A DNA stretch of 64,000 nucleotides from Clostridium sp. OF09-36 (GTDB lineage: Bacteria; Bacillota; Clostridia; Lachnospirales; Lachnospiraceae). A program made the position numbers and the translations under genes. The stretch spans positions 1 to 64,000 of the forward strand of contig NZ_QUMD01000005.1 of NCBI RefSeq assembly GCF_003481985.1, written 5' to 3'. Below the pieces are notes generated by a model. That model made no database searches. It was not told the origin of the DNA and saw only the letters and a list, made by a program, of their open reading frames with translations. This document shows, piece after piece, positions 1 through 9,591 of the stretch. Every line of letters starts with the position of its first letter. Positions within the stretch are counted from its first letter, which is position 1.

Positions 1-602
1 AGATGGAGGGCGTTGTTCTTCCAGATGGCTATAAACTGGAACTATTAAGTACCGGAGGCAGCCGACAATTTGATACAAACGCAATCATCAACCGCTATGA
101 TAACCGTATTGCAATGACGGTACTGGCGGATTTTATATTTTTGGGGCATGAGCAAAACGGCAGTTGGGCGTTGAGTTCCGATAAAACGGAGCTGTTCTCA
201 ATGGCGTGCGGAGCATTTCTTGATATTATCTGCGAAACATTCAACAGCCAGGCAATCCCGGCTTTGATTGATATTAACGGAGAGCATTTCAAGGGCATCA
301 CAGATTATCCCAAAATGACGCATGGGGATATTGAGGATGCAGACATCACGAAAGTTTCTGCATTTATCAAAGATATGACCGGTATCGGTGTACTGGTTCC
401 CGATGATGGTTTGGAAGATTACATTAGACAGGTGGGACATTTACCGGAGAGAACATCTGACACAAGAACACCTGATGAGGTAAGAGCAACACAACAGACG
501 CAGAACCAACCGCCAGAAAGCGCAACGGCGGCAGGGAAAGAGCCAAAGGATGGCGATGGAGAAATACCCAGTGACATTACTGAGCTGCCAAACGGCGGCT
601 AG
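1..602 (+). CDS. Phage portal protein, C-terminal part (cut by window start)
   Basis: The reading frame is open from the first base, so the first ATG (position 3) is probably internal. About 200 residues remain. The segment looks like the C-terminal half of a DUF935/Mu gp29-like portal, the dodecameric ring through which DNA enters the head. The last 60 residues are a Gln/Pro/Glu-rich tail. The call rests mainly on position: directly upstream of a Mu F-like minor head protein, as in many Bacillota myophages. An unrelated head protein is less likely but not excluded. Confidence 0.6.
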   Translation, partial: MEGVVLPDGYKLELLSTGGSRQFDTNAIINRYDNRIAMTVLADFIFLGHEQNGSWALSSDKTELFSMACGAFLDIICETFNSQAIPALIDINGEHFKGITDYPKMTHGDIEDADITKVSAFIKDMTGIGVLVPDDGLEDYIRQVGHLPERTSDTRTPDEVRATQQTQNQPPESATAAGKEPKDGDGEIPSDITELPNGG

Positions 603-615
603 GGAGGTACTAATC

Positions 616-1575
616 ATGGCAATATTGATAAGACCTGGGAAGAGGTTCAGAAAAGCCAGAGCCGGTAACGGTGCGGAAATCCTGAAAAAGTTGGAGGATT
701 ATCTGAAAACAGCCAGTTCAGAACCGGTTGAGCTGTTATGCGGATTCTGGAAAGACCAGTCCAATGCCATCACGTATCAGGAATTAAGACAGGCAGTGCT
801 TGATGGAGAGCTGGACGAAAAGACAGCCGATGAATGGATGCAGGACTATTCTTTATTGGTGCAGGGAAAACTCAACGGTATGTGGCAGAATGCGATTATA
901 GCCGGTTCCACAAGCCAGCCAATAATCCAGGCTCTTGCAGATATGGATTATATTTTTTCAACGAAGCAGGTTCTTGGATGGATACAGGAAAGAGGGGCCG
1001 AGCTTGTGACACAATGCACTGATACGCAGAAAGAGGCAATCAAGGTATTCCTGGAAAGGACAGTTCGGGAAAGACATTCGGTTGATGAACTGGCAAAGAT
1101 GATTCGCCCCTGTATTGGGCTGACGAAGCCGCAGGCGCAGGCAAATCTCAAATATTACGAAAATATGGTCAAAACTTTGAGAGAACAGCATCCGAGGATG
1201 AAAGCAGAAAGCATCCAGAAGAAAGCCAGGACAGCCGCAATGAAGTATGCAGAACGTCAGCACCGGCAGAGGGCGGACAATATTGCACAAACGGAAATGG
1301 CATACGCTTACAACAAGGGAGCTGATGAGAGCGTGCGACAGGCGCAGGAACAGAAACTTATAGGCGAGGTCATAAAGAGATGGAGCACATCAGGCGATGA
1401 TATGGTGTGCTCTTTGTGTAGTTCTTTGGAGGGTGTGGAAATTGGCATGGATGAGGAATTTTCTTTCAAGGGAATAGGAACCAAAGTTACAACCGACCTC
1501 ACACCACCAGCGCATCCGAGATGTGCGTGCGCTATTGAGTACATAGAGGTCACACCTGATAAAAATAAAAAGTAG
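616..1575 (+). CDS. Mu F-like / SPP1 gp7-like minor head protein
   Basis: This is a minor head morphogenesis protein of about 319 residues. The start at 616 is chosen because a GGGAGG ribosome site lies 9-14 bases upstream; the frame is open further upstream without a better site. The C-terminus carries the family hallmark: a CSLC pair followed by PPAHPRCACAI, a Cys/His cluster typical of phage Mu F / SPP1 gp7 head proteins. The middle is helical and basic. These proteins sit at the portal vertex and act in head assembly or DNA delivery. Confidence 0.85.
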   Translation: MAILIRPGKRFRKARAGNGAEILKKLEDYLKTASSEPVELLCGFWKDQSNAITYQELRQAVLDGELDEKTADEWMQDYSLLVQGKLNGMWQNAIIAGSTSQPIIQALADMDYIFSTKQVLGWIQERGAELVTQCTDTQKEAIKVFLERTVRERHSVDELAKMIRPCIGLTKPQAQANLKYYENMVKTLREQHPRMKAESIQKKARTAAMKYAERQHRQRADNIAQTEMAYAYNKGADESVRQAQEQKLIGEVIKRWSTSGDDMVCSLCSSLEGVEIGMDEEFSFKGIGTKVTTDLTPPAHPRCACAIEYIEVTPDKNKK

Positions 1576-1590
1576 AGGAGGCGAGGAATC

Positions 1591-2060
1591 ATGCAGAAGT
1601 TTTCGGAGCTGATAAAGAAATCAACGGAAGATGGAGTCGGAAAGAAGAAACCGGCAGTGCAGAAAGGGCGGTTCAAGATTGCAAAATCTGATGATGATAA
1701 GATGCTGGCGTTTGGATGGGCGAATGTATCCATCACCGCAGATGGGGAATTGATAGAAGATTACCAGGAGGACATCATCGAACCGGAGGAACTTGAAAGT
1801 GCTGCTTACAAGTTCGCAGAACTGTACCGGGAGGGCGGAGAGATGCACGAAAGAGGCGGAGCCGCAGTCCTTATCGAATCGGTGGTATTTACCGAGGAGA
1901 AAATGAAAGCAATGGGAATCCCGGAGGCACGTTGCCTGTCGGATGGTGGATTGGCTTCAAGGTGCTTGATGAGGATGTCTGGGAAAAGGTCAAAAGCGGC
2001 GAATACCCGATGTTCTCCATTGAGGGAGAAGCAGAGCGAGTGGAGGTTGAGGAAGAATGA
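1591..2060 (+). pseudogene. XkdF-like phage head maturation protease, frameshifted
   Basis: The N-terminal 110 residues resemble the XkdF-type putative prohead protease domain (GWANVS, EDIIEPEELE, MHERGG). At about 1924-1927 the frame breaks. One extra G (GAGGGC instead of GAGGC) restores a continuous reading that contains LPVGWWIGFKVLDEDVW and ends at TGA 2058-2060. As written the frame runs on into unrelated sequence to 2160. Such proteases cleave scaffold and capsid during head maturation. The defect is probably a lost base in a G run, because downstream coding is perfectly preserved. Confidence 0.7.
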
Positions 2061-2160
2061 CAATACTTGCAGGAATAGGGATTTCCTTTTCGGTATGGCT
2101 GTTGGGGTGCTGTTAATATCCCTAAGCACAGTCACGAGAAAATATTTTGATGAAAAATAA
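2057..2160 (+). pseudogene. Possible small single-span membrane protein (needs frameshift)
   Basis: An ATG overlaps the XkdF stop (ATGA). As written it ends after 19 codons. Adding one G near 2093 joins it to a hydrophobic tail ending KYFDEK at TAA 2158-2160, giving a 34-residue protein with one membrane span. This is a tentative reading based on the overlap start and on the same G-loss pattern seen elsewhere. It could be noncoding. Confidence 0.25.
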
Positions 2161-2236
2161 TAGCGGTAATACAGGGAGACATCCGGGAGGGTGCTTTTCT
2201 TGCATTATAAAGAATTTTTAAGAAAGGAGCAGAGCG

Positions 2237-3480
2237 ATGGCAACAAAATTGAAAAACCTCAAAATCACAAAAGTTGATTTTGTGGACGATGGAGCCAATC
2301 CAGAGGCACACATCCGATTGTTTAAGAGCAAGGACGGTGTGGAGCCGCCACATGATGAGGGTGCAGAGAAGAAACCGAATATCTGGAAACGCCTGATTAC
2401 GGCGATTACAAAAGCCGCAGGAAGTGAACCGGATACATCGGAGCTGGAAAGCGTGATAGATGATATTCAGAAGAGTTCGGAGAGCTTCGGAGAAAGAATT
2501 GCCGAAGTAAAAAACCGAAAAATCGCAGATGAAATCTGGGATATCTGTTACGCCCTCCAATCTTCTCTGTGTTCCATTCTGAATGATGAGGAAATGGATG
2601 GAACCAGTGCAGCAACAGCAATGCAGGAAAGCCTTGACGAGTTTTGCGAGTTTACAAAAGATGCAATCTCGCAGTGGTCCAGTGGTAAGGCAACCAACAT
2701 TGTGAAGAAAGAGGAGGTTACGGCATCAGACCTGGCGATGATGAAATCCATCCGCAAGAGATTGGATGATACCATCGAAAAAGCAGAAAAGGCGCAGGAT
2801 GAGCCTGGAACCGGAGAACCAAAGAAAAAGGACCAGAACAAAAATCAGAACGATGCGAAAGGAGCAGAAGAAATGAAAATTGACAAGAGCAAACTTACAC
2901 CTGCAGAACTGGCTTTCTTACAGTCCATTGAGAAGCGTTACGGCGAAGAGGAGGTAGCCGCAGGAGCAGAGGGCGTAACTCCACTGGCGCAGAATCCGGA
3001 GGGAATACCGGCAACAGAGGTCGGTAAATCCAATACACCGGCGCAGGGAACAGATGGCGGAGAAGATATCTACAAGGGTATGCATCCGGCAGTAAGAGCG
3101 GAACTTGAGAACTTAAAGAAGTTCAGAGAGGCAACAGAGGAGCGTGAGCTGAGGACGTTGCCAAAAAGTATGAAATCATCGGAAAGAAGAAAGAAGAGCT
3201 TGTACCGGTACTCAAAAGTCTGAAAGCCGCAGGAGGCACAGCATATACAGATATGATTGCTGTACTCGATGGAGCGGTTGCAGCCGTTGAGAAGTCCGGT
3301 GCTTTTACTGAAATCGGTAAATCCGGTGGAGCTGGCACAACAGATGGCGCAGCATGGTTAAAGGCAGAAACCCAGGCGGCAGAGATTATGAAATCAAAGA
3401 ATGTGACAAAGGCGCAGGCACTTGATGAAGTATTCCAGAATGACCCGGAACTTGCAGCAGAATGTGAAAAGGAGGAGTAA
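2237..3480 (+). pseudogene. Head scaffold/protease-like protein, frameshifted
   Basis: The gene starts after AAAGGAG. The N-terminus (KITKVDFVDDGANPEAH) is typical of phage proteins next to or fused with the XkdF protease. It is followed by a charged helical region with many Glu/Lys/Gln residues, as expected of a scaffold. The frame breaks at about 3153. Restoring one G (GAGGGAC for GAGGAC) gives a continuous protein of about 414 residues ending at TAA 3478-3480, just before the capsid cement gene. As written there are two pieces, 2237-3223 and 3253-3480. The role is inferred from position and composition. Confidence 0.6.
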
Positions 3481-3483
3481 GAC

Positions 3484-3882
3484 ATGGCAGATTATTTTGG
3501 CACAAGCATCAATGAAAGCCCGACTATCGTGTTAGAGGCTGGAAAAGACATTGAGGGCGCACAGGGAATTGCCCTGGCAATCAAGAATGGTAAGGCTGAA
3601 AAGCCGACAGCCGGTGCAAATGTTATCGGCTTATCACTGTTTACGAATGATGAGAAAGTAAAGGCCGGTGATGATGTAGACATCCAGGTAAAGGACATCG
3701 GAAAGTGGATTGCCGGAGAGGCAGTTGCGGTTGGAGATGAGCTTACAACCAATGCAGAGGGAAAGGCAGTAAAAGCGGCGGCAGGTAATTTTATTACAGC
3801 AGTTGCCCTTAGTGCAGCAACAGAAGCAGGTAGCGTGGTAAAGGTTCAGCTTATTAAGGCTGGCTACAAACCGAAAGAGTAA
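3484..3882 (+). CDS. DUF2190-like capsid cement/decoration protein
   Basis: A 132-residue, Ala/Gly/Val-rich beta protein without Cys. The pattern (IVLEAGKDI, AIKNGKAEKP, AVAVGDELTTNAEGKA) matches the small capsid decoration proteins of the DUF2190 type that often precede the major capsid gene. Such proteins bind the outside of the expanded head and stabilise it. It starts 3 bases after the preceding stop, with a GGAGG site. Confidence 0.7.
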   Translation: MADYFGTSINESPTIVLEAGKDIEGAQGIALAIKNGKAEKPTAGANVIGLSLFTNDEKVKAGDDVDIQVKDIGKWIAGEAVAVGDELTTNAEGKAVKAAAGNFITAVALSAATEAGSVVKVQLIKAGYKPKE

Positions 3883-3903
3883 GAAAGAGGAGGACTATAA
3901 ACG

Positions 3904-4941
3904 ATGGGCAACACAAGAGAAGTAAACGGAAATGCGGCGATTCTTGCGAGAATCAATAAGGGATGGAAACCTAACCGCTATTTAACAAACATGAGCATGG
4001 CTTATTTTGCTGACCCGAAAGACCATGTTGCAACCAGTATTTTTCCGATTTGTCCGGTGGATTTTTCTACCGGATTTTATTATGAATTTCTGAAAGGCGA
4101 CCTTGCAAGAGATAATGTTGCGAGAAAGCCGGCTTTCGGTAAAGTATCACCGGCAAAGATGGGACACACTGATAACAGCTACAAATGCGTTGTAGACCAG
4201 ATTATCGTAGGCGTAGACCAGATTGGAGCCATAAACTATCAGCGTGCAGGAGTACCGGCATCCATCGACCCAAGACGTAGCAAGGTACGTTTTGTATCAG
4301 AACAGCAGTTGCTTCACCTTGATATTTTATTCGCAGAGAGCTTTTTCAAGACAGGAGTTTGGGCGAATGAGTTCACTGGTATTTCATCTGGTACACCGAG
4401 CGGCAGCCAGTTCCTGAAATTCAATGATGCGAATTTCGACCCGGTTAATTTCTTCGATGCAAGAAAGAGAGAAATCAAGCTGGCAGGCAGACGTATGCCG
4501 AATAAGTTAAGCCTCGGCTATGATTCATTCACAGCATTAAAGAATCACCCGGACATCCTGGAGCGTGTGAAGTACACAGGCGGTACGGCAAATCCGGCAA
4601 TCGTAAATGAACAGGTACTTGCACAGGTACTTGGATTTGAGGAAGTAAAGGTCCTGGAGGCAACATACAATGCCGCAGAAGAGGGACAGCCGGACGATAT
4701 GAAGTTTGTATGCGAATCTGATGGAGCATTACTTACATACACAACAAATGCACCGGCTATTGATGAGCCGTCCGCAGGATATATCTTTACATGGGATATG
4801 CTCGGCAACGGAAACTACATGGCAACAGACCAGTTCGAGGGCGAGGGTGGTACTCATTCAGAGTTCATCGAGGGCTTAATGTCTACGGATATGAAGAAAA
4901 CCTCCGATGACCTGGCTTGCTACCTGTCTGCGTGTGTGTAA
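3904..4941 (+). CDS. Major capsid protein
   Basis: A 345-residue protein preceded by AGGAGGACTATAAACG. Size, position after the cement protein and before the connector genes, and the sequence style (GWKPNRYLTNMSMAYF, ARKREIKLAGRRMP, LSLGYDSFTALKNH) fit the HK97-fold capsid of XkdG/gpE-like phages. It would form the hexamers and pentamers of the head. I could not test the fold; the assignment rests on synteny and family resemblance. Confidence 0.75.
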   Translation: MGNTREVNGNAAILARINKGWKPNRYLTNMSMAYFADPKDHVATSIFPICPVDFSTGFYYEFLKGDLARDNVARKPAFGKVSPAKMGHTDNSYKCVVDQIIVGVDQIGAINYQRAGVPASIDPRRSKVRFVSEQQLLHLDILFAESFFKTGVWANEFTGISSGTPSGSQFLKFNDANFDPVNFFDARKREIKLAGRRMPNKLSLGYDSFTALKNHPDILERVKYTGGTANPAIVNEQVLAQVLGFEEVKVLEATYNAAEEGQPDDMKFVCESDGALLTYTTNAPAIDEPSAGYIFTWDMLGNGNYMATDQFEGEGGTHSEFIEGLMSTDMKKTSDDLACYLSACV

Positions 4942-4960
4942 ACAGTAAGGAGGTACAGCG

Positions 4961-5461
4961 ATGAGCTATGTTTGTACAAAAGCTCTTCGTATCAGTGGTG
5001 TTGATTATGCCCCTGGGGATGCAATCCCTGATGGGGCAATCCGCCCTGAAAGAGTAAGAGCATTAAAAACATCCGGCTTTATTGGAGAGCTTACAGAGGA
5101 AGTAGCACCACCGGCTGATAAGAAACCGGAGGAAAAAGTGGTTATCGAGCAGGTAACAATCCCGGTAAAGGCAGAAGATGGCAGAGAAATGGAGGTATCA
5201 CTTGTGCTTTCAGGAGTTGTGAAAGTATTTGAGGTTATGCAGATGCCGGAAGAGGATGCTGTCAAAGAAATTGCAGGAATTGAGGATGAAAACATTCTTA
5301 TTACGATTCATGCCACAGAGAGCAGAGAAGCGGTAAAAGCGGCGGCAAAATCCAGAGCCGTTGAATTAAGCACAGGCGGCGAGAAAAAGGCAGCCACAGG
5401 CGGTAAGAAGCCTACAAAGGGTAGTGCGAAAGACACAGACAAAGATACGGAGAAAAAGTAA
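4961..5461 (+). CDS. Phage protein of unknown function between capsid and connector
   Basis: A 166-residue protein with an SD (AAGGAGG) 12 bases upstream. The first 45 residues form a small folded motif (GVDYAPGDAIPDGAI...ERVRALKTSGFI) seen in short phage proteins next to capsid genes. The middle is acidic and beta-rich, and the last 40 residues are Lys/Thr/Asp-rich and probably disordered. A head-fibre or head-tail accessory role is possible. I do not recognise it with confidence. Confidence 0.5.
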   Translation: MSYVCTKALRISGVDYAPGDAIPDGAIRPERVRALKTSGFIGELTEEVAPPADKKPEEKVVIEQVTIPVKAEDGREMEVSLVLSGVVKVFEVMQMPEEDAVKEIAGIEDENILITIHATESREAVKAAAKSRAVELSTGGEKKAATGGKKPTKGSAKDTDKDTEKK

Positions 5462-5476
5462 AGGCGGTGCGTGAAT

Positions 5477-5890
5477 ATGGCAACAGGAACTTACAGTTAC
5501 AACCCGGCAGACCTTAAAGGAAACACGATGAGCCGTATGCGTTTTGAGCTTGGCGATACGATGGTACAGGGAGCCGAAAATACTTGTGCGGTAACGGATG
5601 AGGAAATCAATGCTGCCATTGAAATGTACCCGAAGTCATGGAAGAAAGCAAAGCTGATGCTGGTAGAGAGTATCTACCGGCGTTTTTCGTATGAGGTGGA
5701 TACAAAGACAGGACCATTATCTTTGAGCCTACACGAAAGGGCGGAAACCTGGAAAGAGGCATACGAGGCATTGAAGAAAGAAGTCAAAGCCGAAAATATT
5801 TCCGTTCCGGCATTTGCAGGAAACGCAGGCAAGAAACCACCGTATTTCTTTACCGGTATGCAGGAGAATGAAAGGACGAGGCAGGGATGA
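5477..5890 (+). CDS. Putative head-tail connector protein
   Basis: About 137 residues, mostly helical, with RMRFELGDT near the start as in gp6/gp15-type head-tail connectors (adaptors that dock on the portal). The start is ATG 5477; an in-frame GTG at 5471 lies too close to the AAGGCGG site. The 3' end overlaps the next gene by 4 bases (ATGA), showing translational coupling within the head-tail joining group. Confidence 0.6.
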   Translation: MATGTYSYNPADLKGNTMSRMRFELGDTMVQGAENTCAVTDEEINAAIEMYPKSWKKAKLMLVESIYRRFSYEVDTKTGPLSLSLHERAETWKEAYEALKKEVKAENISVPAFAGNAGKKPPYFFTGMQENERTRQG

Positions 5891-6264
5891 TAAATGCAAA
5901 CATGATGTATTTAAGACCTGGCAACCTTTTCAAAGAATTTGTGATTGAAAATAACCGGCAGAAAGTGACATCCACCGGGCGAGTAGTGAATGACCATAAA
6001 GGGGACGGCATAAAAACTCTGTATGGATGCCTTGCAGATGCAACCACAGAAACTGCGAAAAATAAGTCTACCGAGGACCATACCGTTACACATACGATTG
6101 TGCAGAGAGGAACACCTTTAGCGAAGAAAACTGATAAATTAGTGCTGGGAAATCGTGTTTTTTATGTTGTTGCAGTAGATGATACAGGAGGTCTTGGAAT
6201 TTCCACCCTGTATTATGTCGAGGAAAGGGATGATATAAAAAATGACACCAGAACAGGCTCCTGA
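5887..6264 (+). CDS. Putative head closure / head-tail adaptor protein
   Basis: A 125-residue beta-rich protein with alternating polar and hydrophobic residues (HTIVQRGTPLAKKTD, NRVFYVVAVDDTGGLG), a pattern common in SPP1 gp16-like stopper proteins. It overlaps the connector upstream by 4 bases and the HK97 gp10-like gene downstream by 23 bases. This is the usual order connector, stopper, tail completion. Confidence 0.55.
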   Translation: MINANMMYLRPGNLFKEFVIENNRQKVTSTGRVVNDHKGDGIKTLYGCLADATTETAKNKSTEDHTVTHTIVQRGTPLAKKTDKLVLGNRVFYVVAVDDTGGLGISTLYYVEERDDIKNDTRTGS

Positions 6265-6676
6265 TGGAGTAAGAGAGGCAGTCGAAAAAGAGGTAAAGCA
6301 CATCAATCAGAAAGTCCGGTCAAAGGCAGCCAGAGTAAATAATGCATTGAGAAATGCAGAGCTGGAAGTGCTGAAAGGACAGAGAGGCGGAAAGAGATAC
6401 CGCAAGCCGCATTCAAAACGTACCTATCAGGCATCATCACCCGGAGAACCACCGGCAAGAAGAACAGGTGCATTGCGATTACAGTGGGCCAAAGGCGTTG
6501 ATGGTGGTTCATCTGGAAGTGGTGGAGCAAAATATACGGCATACATCGAAAGCCAGGTTCCGTATGCAGGGTATTTGGAAAACGGTACAAGCAAAATGGC
6601 GGCAAGACCGTATGTGGAAAAAATCAAAGAAAAGGCACTGCCGGAAATAGAAAGTATTTTCAGCGAAGATAGCTGA
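6242..6676 (+). CDS. HK97 gp10-like tail completion protein
   Basis: A 144-residue basic protein. The C-terminal motif YAGYLENGTSKMAARPY is the hallmark of the HK97 gp10 / tail-completion family, which joins the tail to the head. The N-terminal half is a basic helix. It overlaps the previous gene, as is common in this joining module. Confidence 0.8.
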   Translation: MTPEQAPDGVREAVEKEVKHINQKVRSKAARVNNALRNAELEVLKGQRGGKRYRKPHSKRTYQASSPGEPPARRTGALRLQWAKGVDGGSSGSGGAKYTAYIESQVPYAGYLENGTSKMAARPYVEKIKEKALPEIESIFSEDS

Positions 6677-6690
6677 TAGGAGGCGAAGAG

Positions 6691-6999
6691 ATGGAACTGA
6701 TTACAGAAAAGCCAGTGAAGCAGTTCGACACATCCGCCATAGCGAAAGGCAATCTCATATATGCAAAGCATTCCTCATGGGATGCAGGAAAGAGTGGATT
6801 CGTTACAGGAGTGAACGGAAATGAAATTGCGGTGCAGTTTCATCCGGGCATTGGGAATGTGACGAATCATTTTTTTATCCTGGCATCAGAGGCAGCCGCA
6901 GGGCAATGGGAAATCCGATGGTCTGTGGATATGTCCGAAGTATATGAGTACGGCATAACGCATGAGGAGGAGCCTGTCGAGAATGGAGGGCAGGAATGA
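6691..6999 (+). CDS. Small phage protein in tail-joining module, unknown
   Basis: A 102-residue protein with a GGAGG site, beta-rich in the middle (VTGVNGNEIAVQFHPGIGN). It overlaps the next gene by 4 bases. The composition and place fit a minor tail-joining or tail-terminator accessory protein, but no family is recognised. Confidence 0.5.
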   Translation: MELITEKPVKQFDTSAIAKGNLIYAKHSSWDAGKSGFVTGVNGNEIAVQFHPGIGNVTNHFFILASEAAAGQWEIRWSVDMSEVYEYGITHEEEPVENGGQE

Positions 7000-7883
7000 A
7001 ACTGGAAGAACTGATTCAAAAAAGATTTACAGAGCGTGAGGGATTAACAAAATTCCTTGTCAAGTTTGGAGATTACCCGGCGATATTCAGCCCGGAGGCT
7101 CCAAAGGATAACCAGAACTGGGGTACAGATGTTCATTATCCGAGGCTTGTATATAACTATGATATGCAGGCGGATGAGGAGCGGAAGAGCGCAGGAACAT
7201 TGTCTGTATCGTTGCTATGCCAGAACACAGAGGATGCGACAGAGGAAGATATAACACCGGAAATGCTTGAACCGCTGGTTCGGGATTGTCTGAAAGATGT
7301 GTTGCTCCATTCCGAAGATGGAAAGCTGTATGCATTCGCATGGAACCGGACGGACGCATTTGAACTGGCAGAAAGCAAAACAGACCTTATTATCGGTAGC
7401 GATGTGAGGTTTGACATCCTGGAATATACAAGCCAGGAAACAACCGACCCGGACCCGGTAATGGCAATGAATAAGTTCGTAAAAGAACTGTATCCAGAGT
7501 GCATCGTGGTAGGGCTTGACCGTATGGAGGAAATTACAGAGGCTTCAAGAGAAACGCCTGTTATATATTGCAGGCTCAATAGCATGGAAAAAGTAGAGGA
7601 AACGAATACGGTTGTTTGGATGGATGGTAAACTTGCCATCCATATTTTATGCCCGGACACTGATATGAGGCTGAAAATGGCAGCCGCTATCACAAATGCG
7701 ATGTCACCAGACGGAGAAGTCACAATGCTGGATTACTCACCAATGTTTATCCGCAAATTACAGATGGACAATAAATCTGATTACCTGAAAGACGGTCAGA
7801 TTTTTGTAACAGGCAGATATGGTTTATTGCGATACAAAGCAAAACCACATCAGCTTAATAGAACCACGCAAAATTATTTTTAG
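6996..7883 (+). CDS. Putative tail terminator/completion protein
   Basis: A 295-residue protein placed between the gp10-like gene and the sheath, where the tail terminator or completion protein lies. It seems to have two similar-sized halves. The first, up to about residue 145, includes YPRLVYNYDMQADEERKSAG. The second, from about residue 155, begins again with a helix (VMAMNKFVKELYPEC) and repeats the arrangement (TPVIYCRLNSMEKV, ...). This may be a duplicated domain. The function is inferred from position. Confidence 0.45.
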   Translation: MKLEELIQKRFTEREGLTKFLVKFGDYPAIFSPEAPKDNQNWGTDVHYPRLVYNYDMQADEERKSAGTLSVSLLCQNTEDATEEDITPEMLEPLVRDCLKDVLLHSEDGKLYAFAWNRTDAFELAESKTDLIIGSDVRFDILEYTSQETTDPDPVMAMNKFVKELYPECIVVGLDRMEEITEASRETPVIYCRLNSMEKVEETNTVVWMDGKLAIHILCPDTDMRLKMAAAITNAMSPDGEVTMLDYSPMFIRKLQMDNKSDYLKDGQIFVTGRYGLLRYKAKPHQLNRTTQNYF

Positions 7884-7894
7884 GAGGTATGAAG

Positions 7895-8167
7895 ATGCCA
7901 AGAACAAAAGCAGAATCCACAGCAGATGCAGTGGAGGAACAGAAAACCGATGCTGTCGAAGATACTGCACCGGTACAGGCAGAAGAGCCAAAAGCTCCGG
8001 CAGAATCCGAGTACACAATCGAGGAACTTGCAGACGGGGCAGGAAACATTTTCAAAGTCCAAAGAGAATGTGTTGTTGCGGCATTAAAAGTCGCAGGAGT
8101 AACAACGTGTACAGTGTCTAAAGCCAAAGAGCTTGTGGACGCATTCATGAAAAAGGAGGTCAAATAA
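7895..8167 (+). CDS. Small phage protein preceding tail sheath
   Basis: A 90-residue protein. The first 40 residues are Ala/Glu/Pro-rich and probably disordered. The last 45 form a helical unit (CVVAALKVAGVTTCTVSKAKELV) that resembles short proteins preceding sheath genes in XkdK-type phages. The start at 7895 is chosen over ATG 7889 because AGGAGG at 7882-7887 is too close to the latter. Confidence 0.5.
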   Translation: MPRTKAESTADAVEEQKTDAVEDTAPVQAEEPKAPAESEYTIEELADGAGNIFKVQRECVVAALKVAGVTTCTVSKAKELVDAFMKKEVK

Positions 8168-8170
8168 GAT

Positions 8171-9577
8171 ATGGCTGGAACTTATGTCTTAGGAGAAACA
8201 AAAGTCAGACCGGGAGCATATTTCAATATTCAGAAGAAAGGGACAGGACAGCAGAGTGGCACTGTAAGCGGTGTTACGGCTGTCCTTTTTCGTTCCGATT
8301 TTGGACCGTTAAATACTGCGGTTGAATTAAATCCCGATGATGGATTTGCAAACACTTTCGGTAATGGAGGCACAACAGATGCCATCCAGGAGGCAATCAA
8401 CGGCGGAGCGCAGACAATTATTGCTTGCCGAGTTGGTAATGGAGGAACATCGGCAACTGCCACTCTGAACACAGCAGAGGGACAGGCGGCAGTAAAAATC
8501 ACAGCAGCATATCCGGGAAAGAAAGCCTTTACCGTAACGGTAAGGGAAAAGCTGACAGACAGCACCCTGAAAGAGTGTATCATCTATGCCGGTGTGACAG
8601 AATTTGAGAAAGTCGAATTTACCGCAGGCGCAGGAGAAGCAAAAGCACTTGCAGATGCATTTGCAGCAACGAAGAAATTCAAAGCAGAGGTACAGTCTGG
8701 AAAAGACCAGGCAATCGTGATGAATGTATCACAGAACGCCTTTACTCCGGGAACCGACCCGCAGGTTACGAATGAGGATTACTCAAACGGATTTGTAGCT
8801 GTCGAGCCTTACGAGTTCAATACAATCTGTGTTGATACGGAGGAAACAGCAGTACATATCCTGATGCAGTCATTCATGAAACGTATTTTCGGTGTAGGTT
8901 CCCTGACACAGGGAGTTGTAGCAGAAAAGCATACTGTTGACCTGGAAACCAGAATGAGCCATGCGGCATCATTCAATGATGAAAAAATGAACTATGTTCT
9001 CAATGCTTATGTGAATGAGCAGGGCAAGGAGATTGACGGATACCAGACGGCGGCACGTTTGGCAGGAATGATTGGAGCTTGCGCTTCAAATTCTTCCCTT
9101 ACACATACTGTTGTGAGTGGATTCAGTGAAATCCTGGAACGCCTCACAAATACACAGATGATTGCTGCAGAAAAGAAAGGCTGCATCGTACTCAGCTACA
9201 GCAGCGCAAAACAGGTGTGGATTGATAATGCTATCAACACTCTTATTACACCGGCTGACAATCAGGATGATGGTTGGAAGAAAATCAGAAGAGTAAAGAC
9301 CAGATTCGAGCTTATCCGCAGAATGAATGCGGCGGCAGATGCACTTGTCGGAAAGGTAGACAATGACAAGGATGGTCGAAGCACTGTAGTAAGCCAGTTA
9401 CAGGCAATCGGTGACAATATGATTGCCGAGGGAAAACTGACAGCGATTACCGTTTCCGAAAGCGCAGTAAATGTGGCTGATGGGGACAGTGCTTGGTTTG
9501 ATATTGACGTTGTTGACAAGGATTCTATGGAACACATCTACCTGTCTTATAGATTCCAGTTCAGCACAAATGCATAA
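8171..9577 (+). CDS. Contractile tail sheath protein (XkdK-like)
   Basis: A 468-residue sheath subunit that surrounds the tail tube and contracts at infection. Features visible are the N-terminal KVRPGAYFNIQ motif, a Gly/Thr/Ala-rich surface domain, and the conserved C-terminal polymerisation domain (NALITPADNQDDGWKK type stretch, LIRRMNAAADALVGK, and a final YRFQFST strand). This gene with the following tube gene establishes that the prophage is a myovirus. Confidence 0.9.
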   Translation: MAGTYVLGETKVRPGAYFNIQKKGTGQQSGTVSGVTAVLFRSDFGPLNTAVELNPDDGFANTFGNGGTTDAIQEAINGGAQTIIACRVGNGGTSATATLNTAEGQAAVKITAAYPGKKAFTVTVREKLTDSTLKECIIYAGVTEFEKVEFTAGAGEAKALADAFAATKKFKAEVQSGKDQAIVMNVSQNAFTPGTDPQVTNEDYSNGFVAVEPYEFNTICVDTEETAVHILMQSFMKRIFGVGSLTQGVVAEKHTVDLETRMSHAASFNDEKMNYVLNAYVNEQGKEIDGYQTAARLAGMIGACASNSSLTHTVVSGFSEILERLTNTQMIAAEKKGCIVLSYSSAKQVWIDNAINTLITPADNQDDGWKKIRRVKTRFELIRRMNAAADALVGKVDNDKDGRSTVVSQLQAIGDNMIAEGKLTAITVSESAVNVADGDSAWFDIDVVDKDSMEHIYLSYRFQFSTNA

Positions 9578-9591
9578 GGAGGTAACGGAAG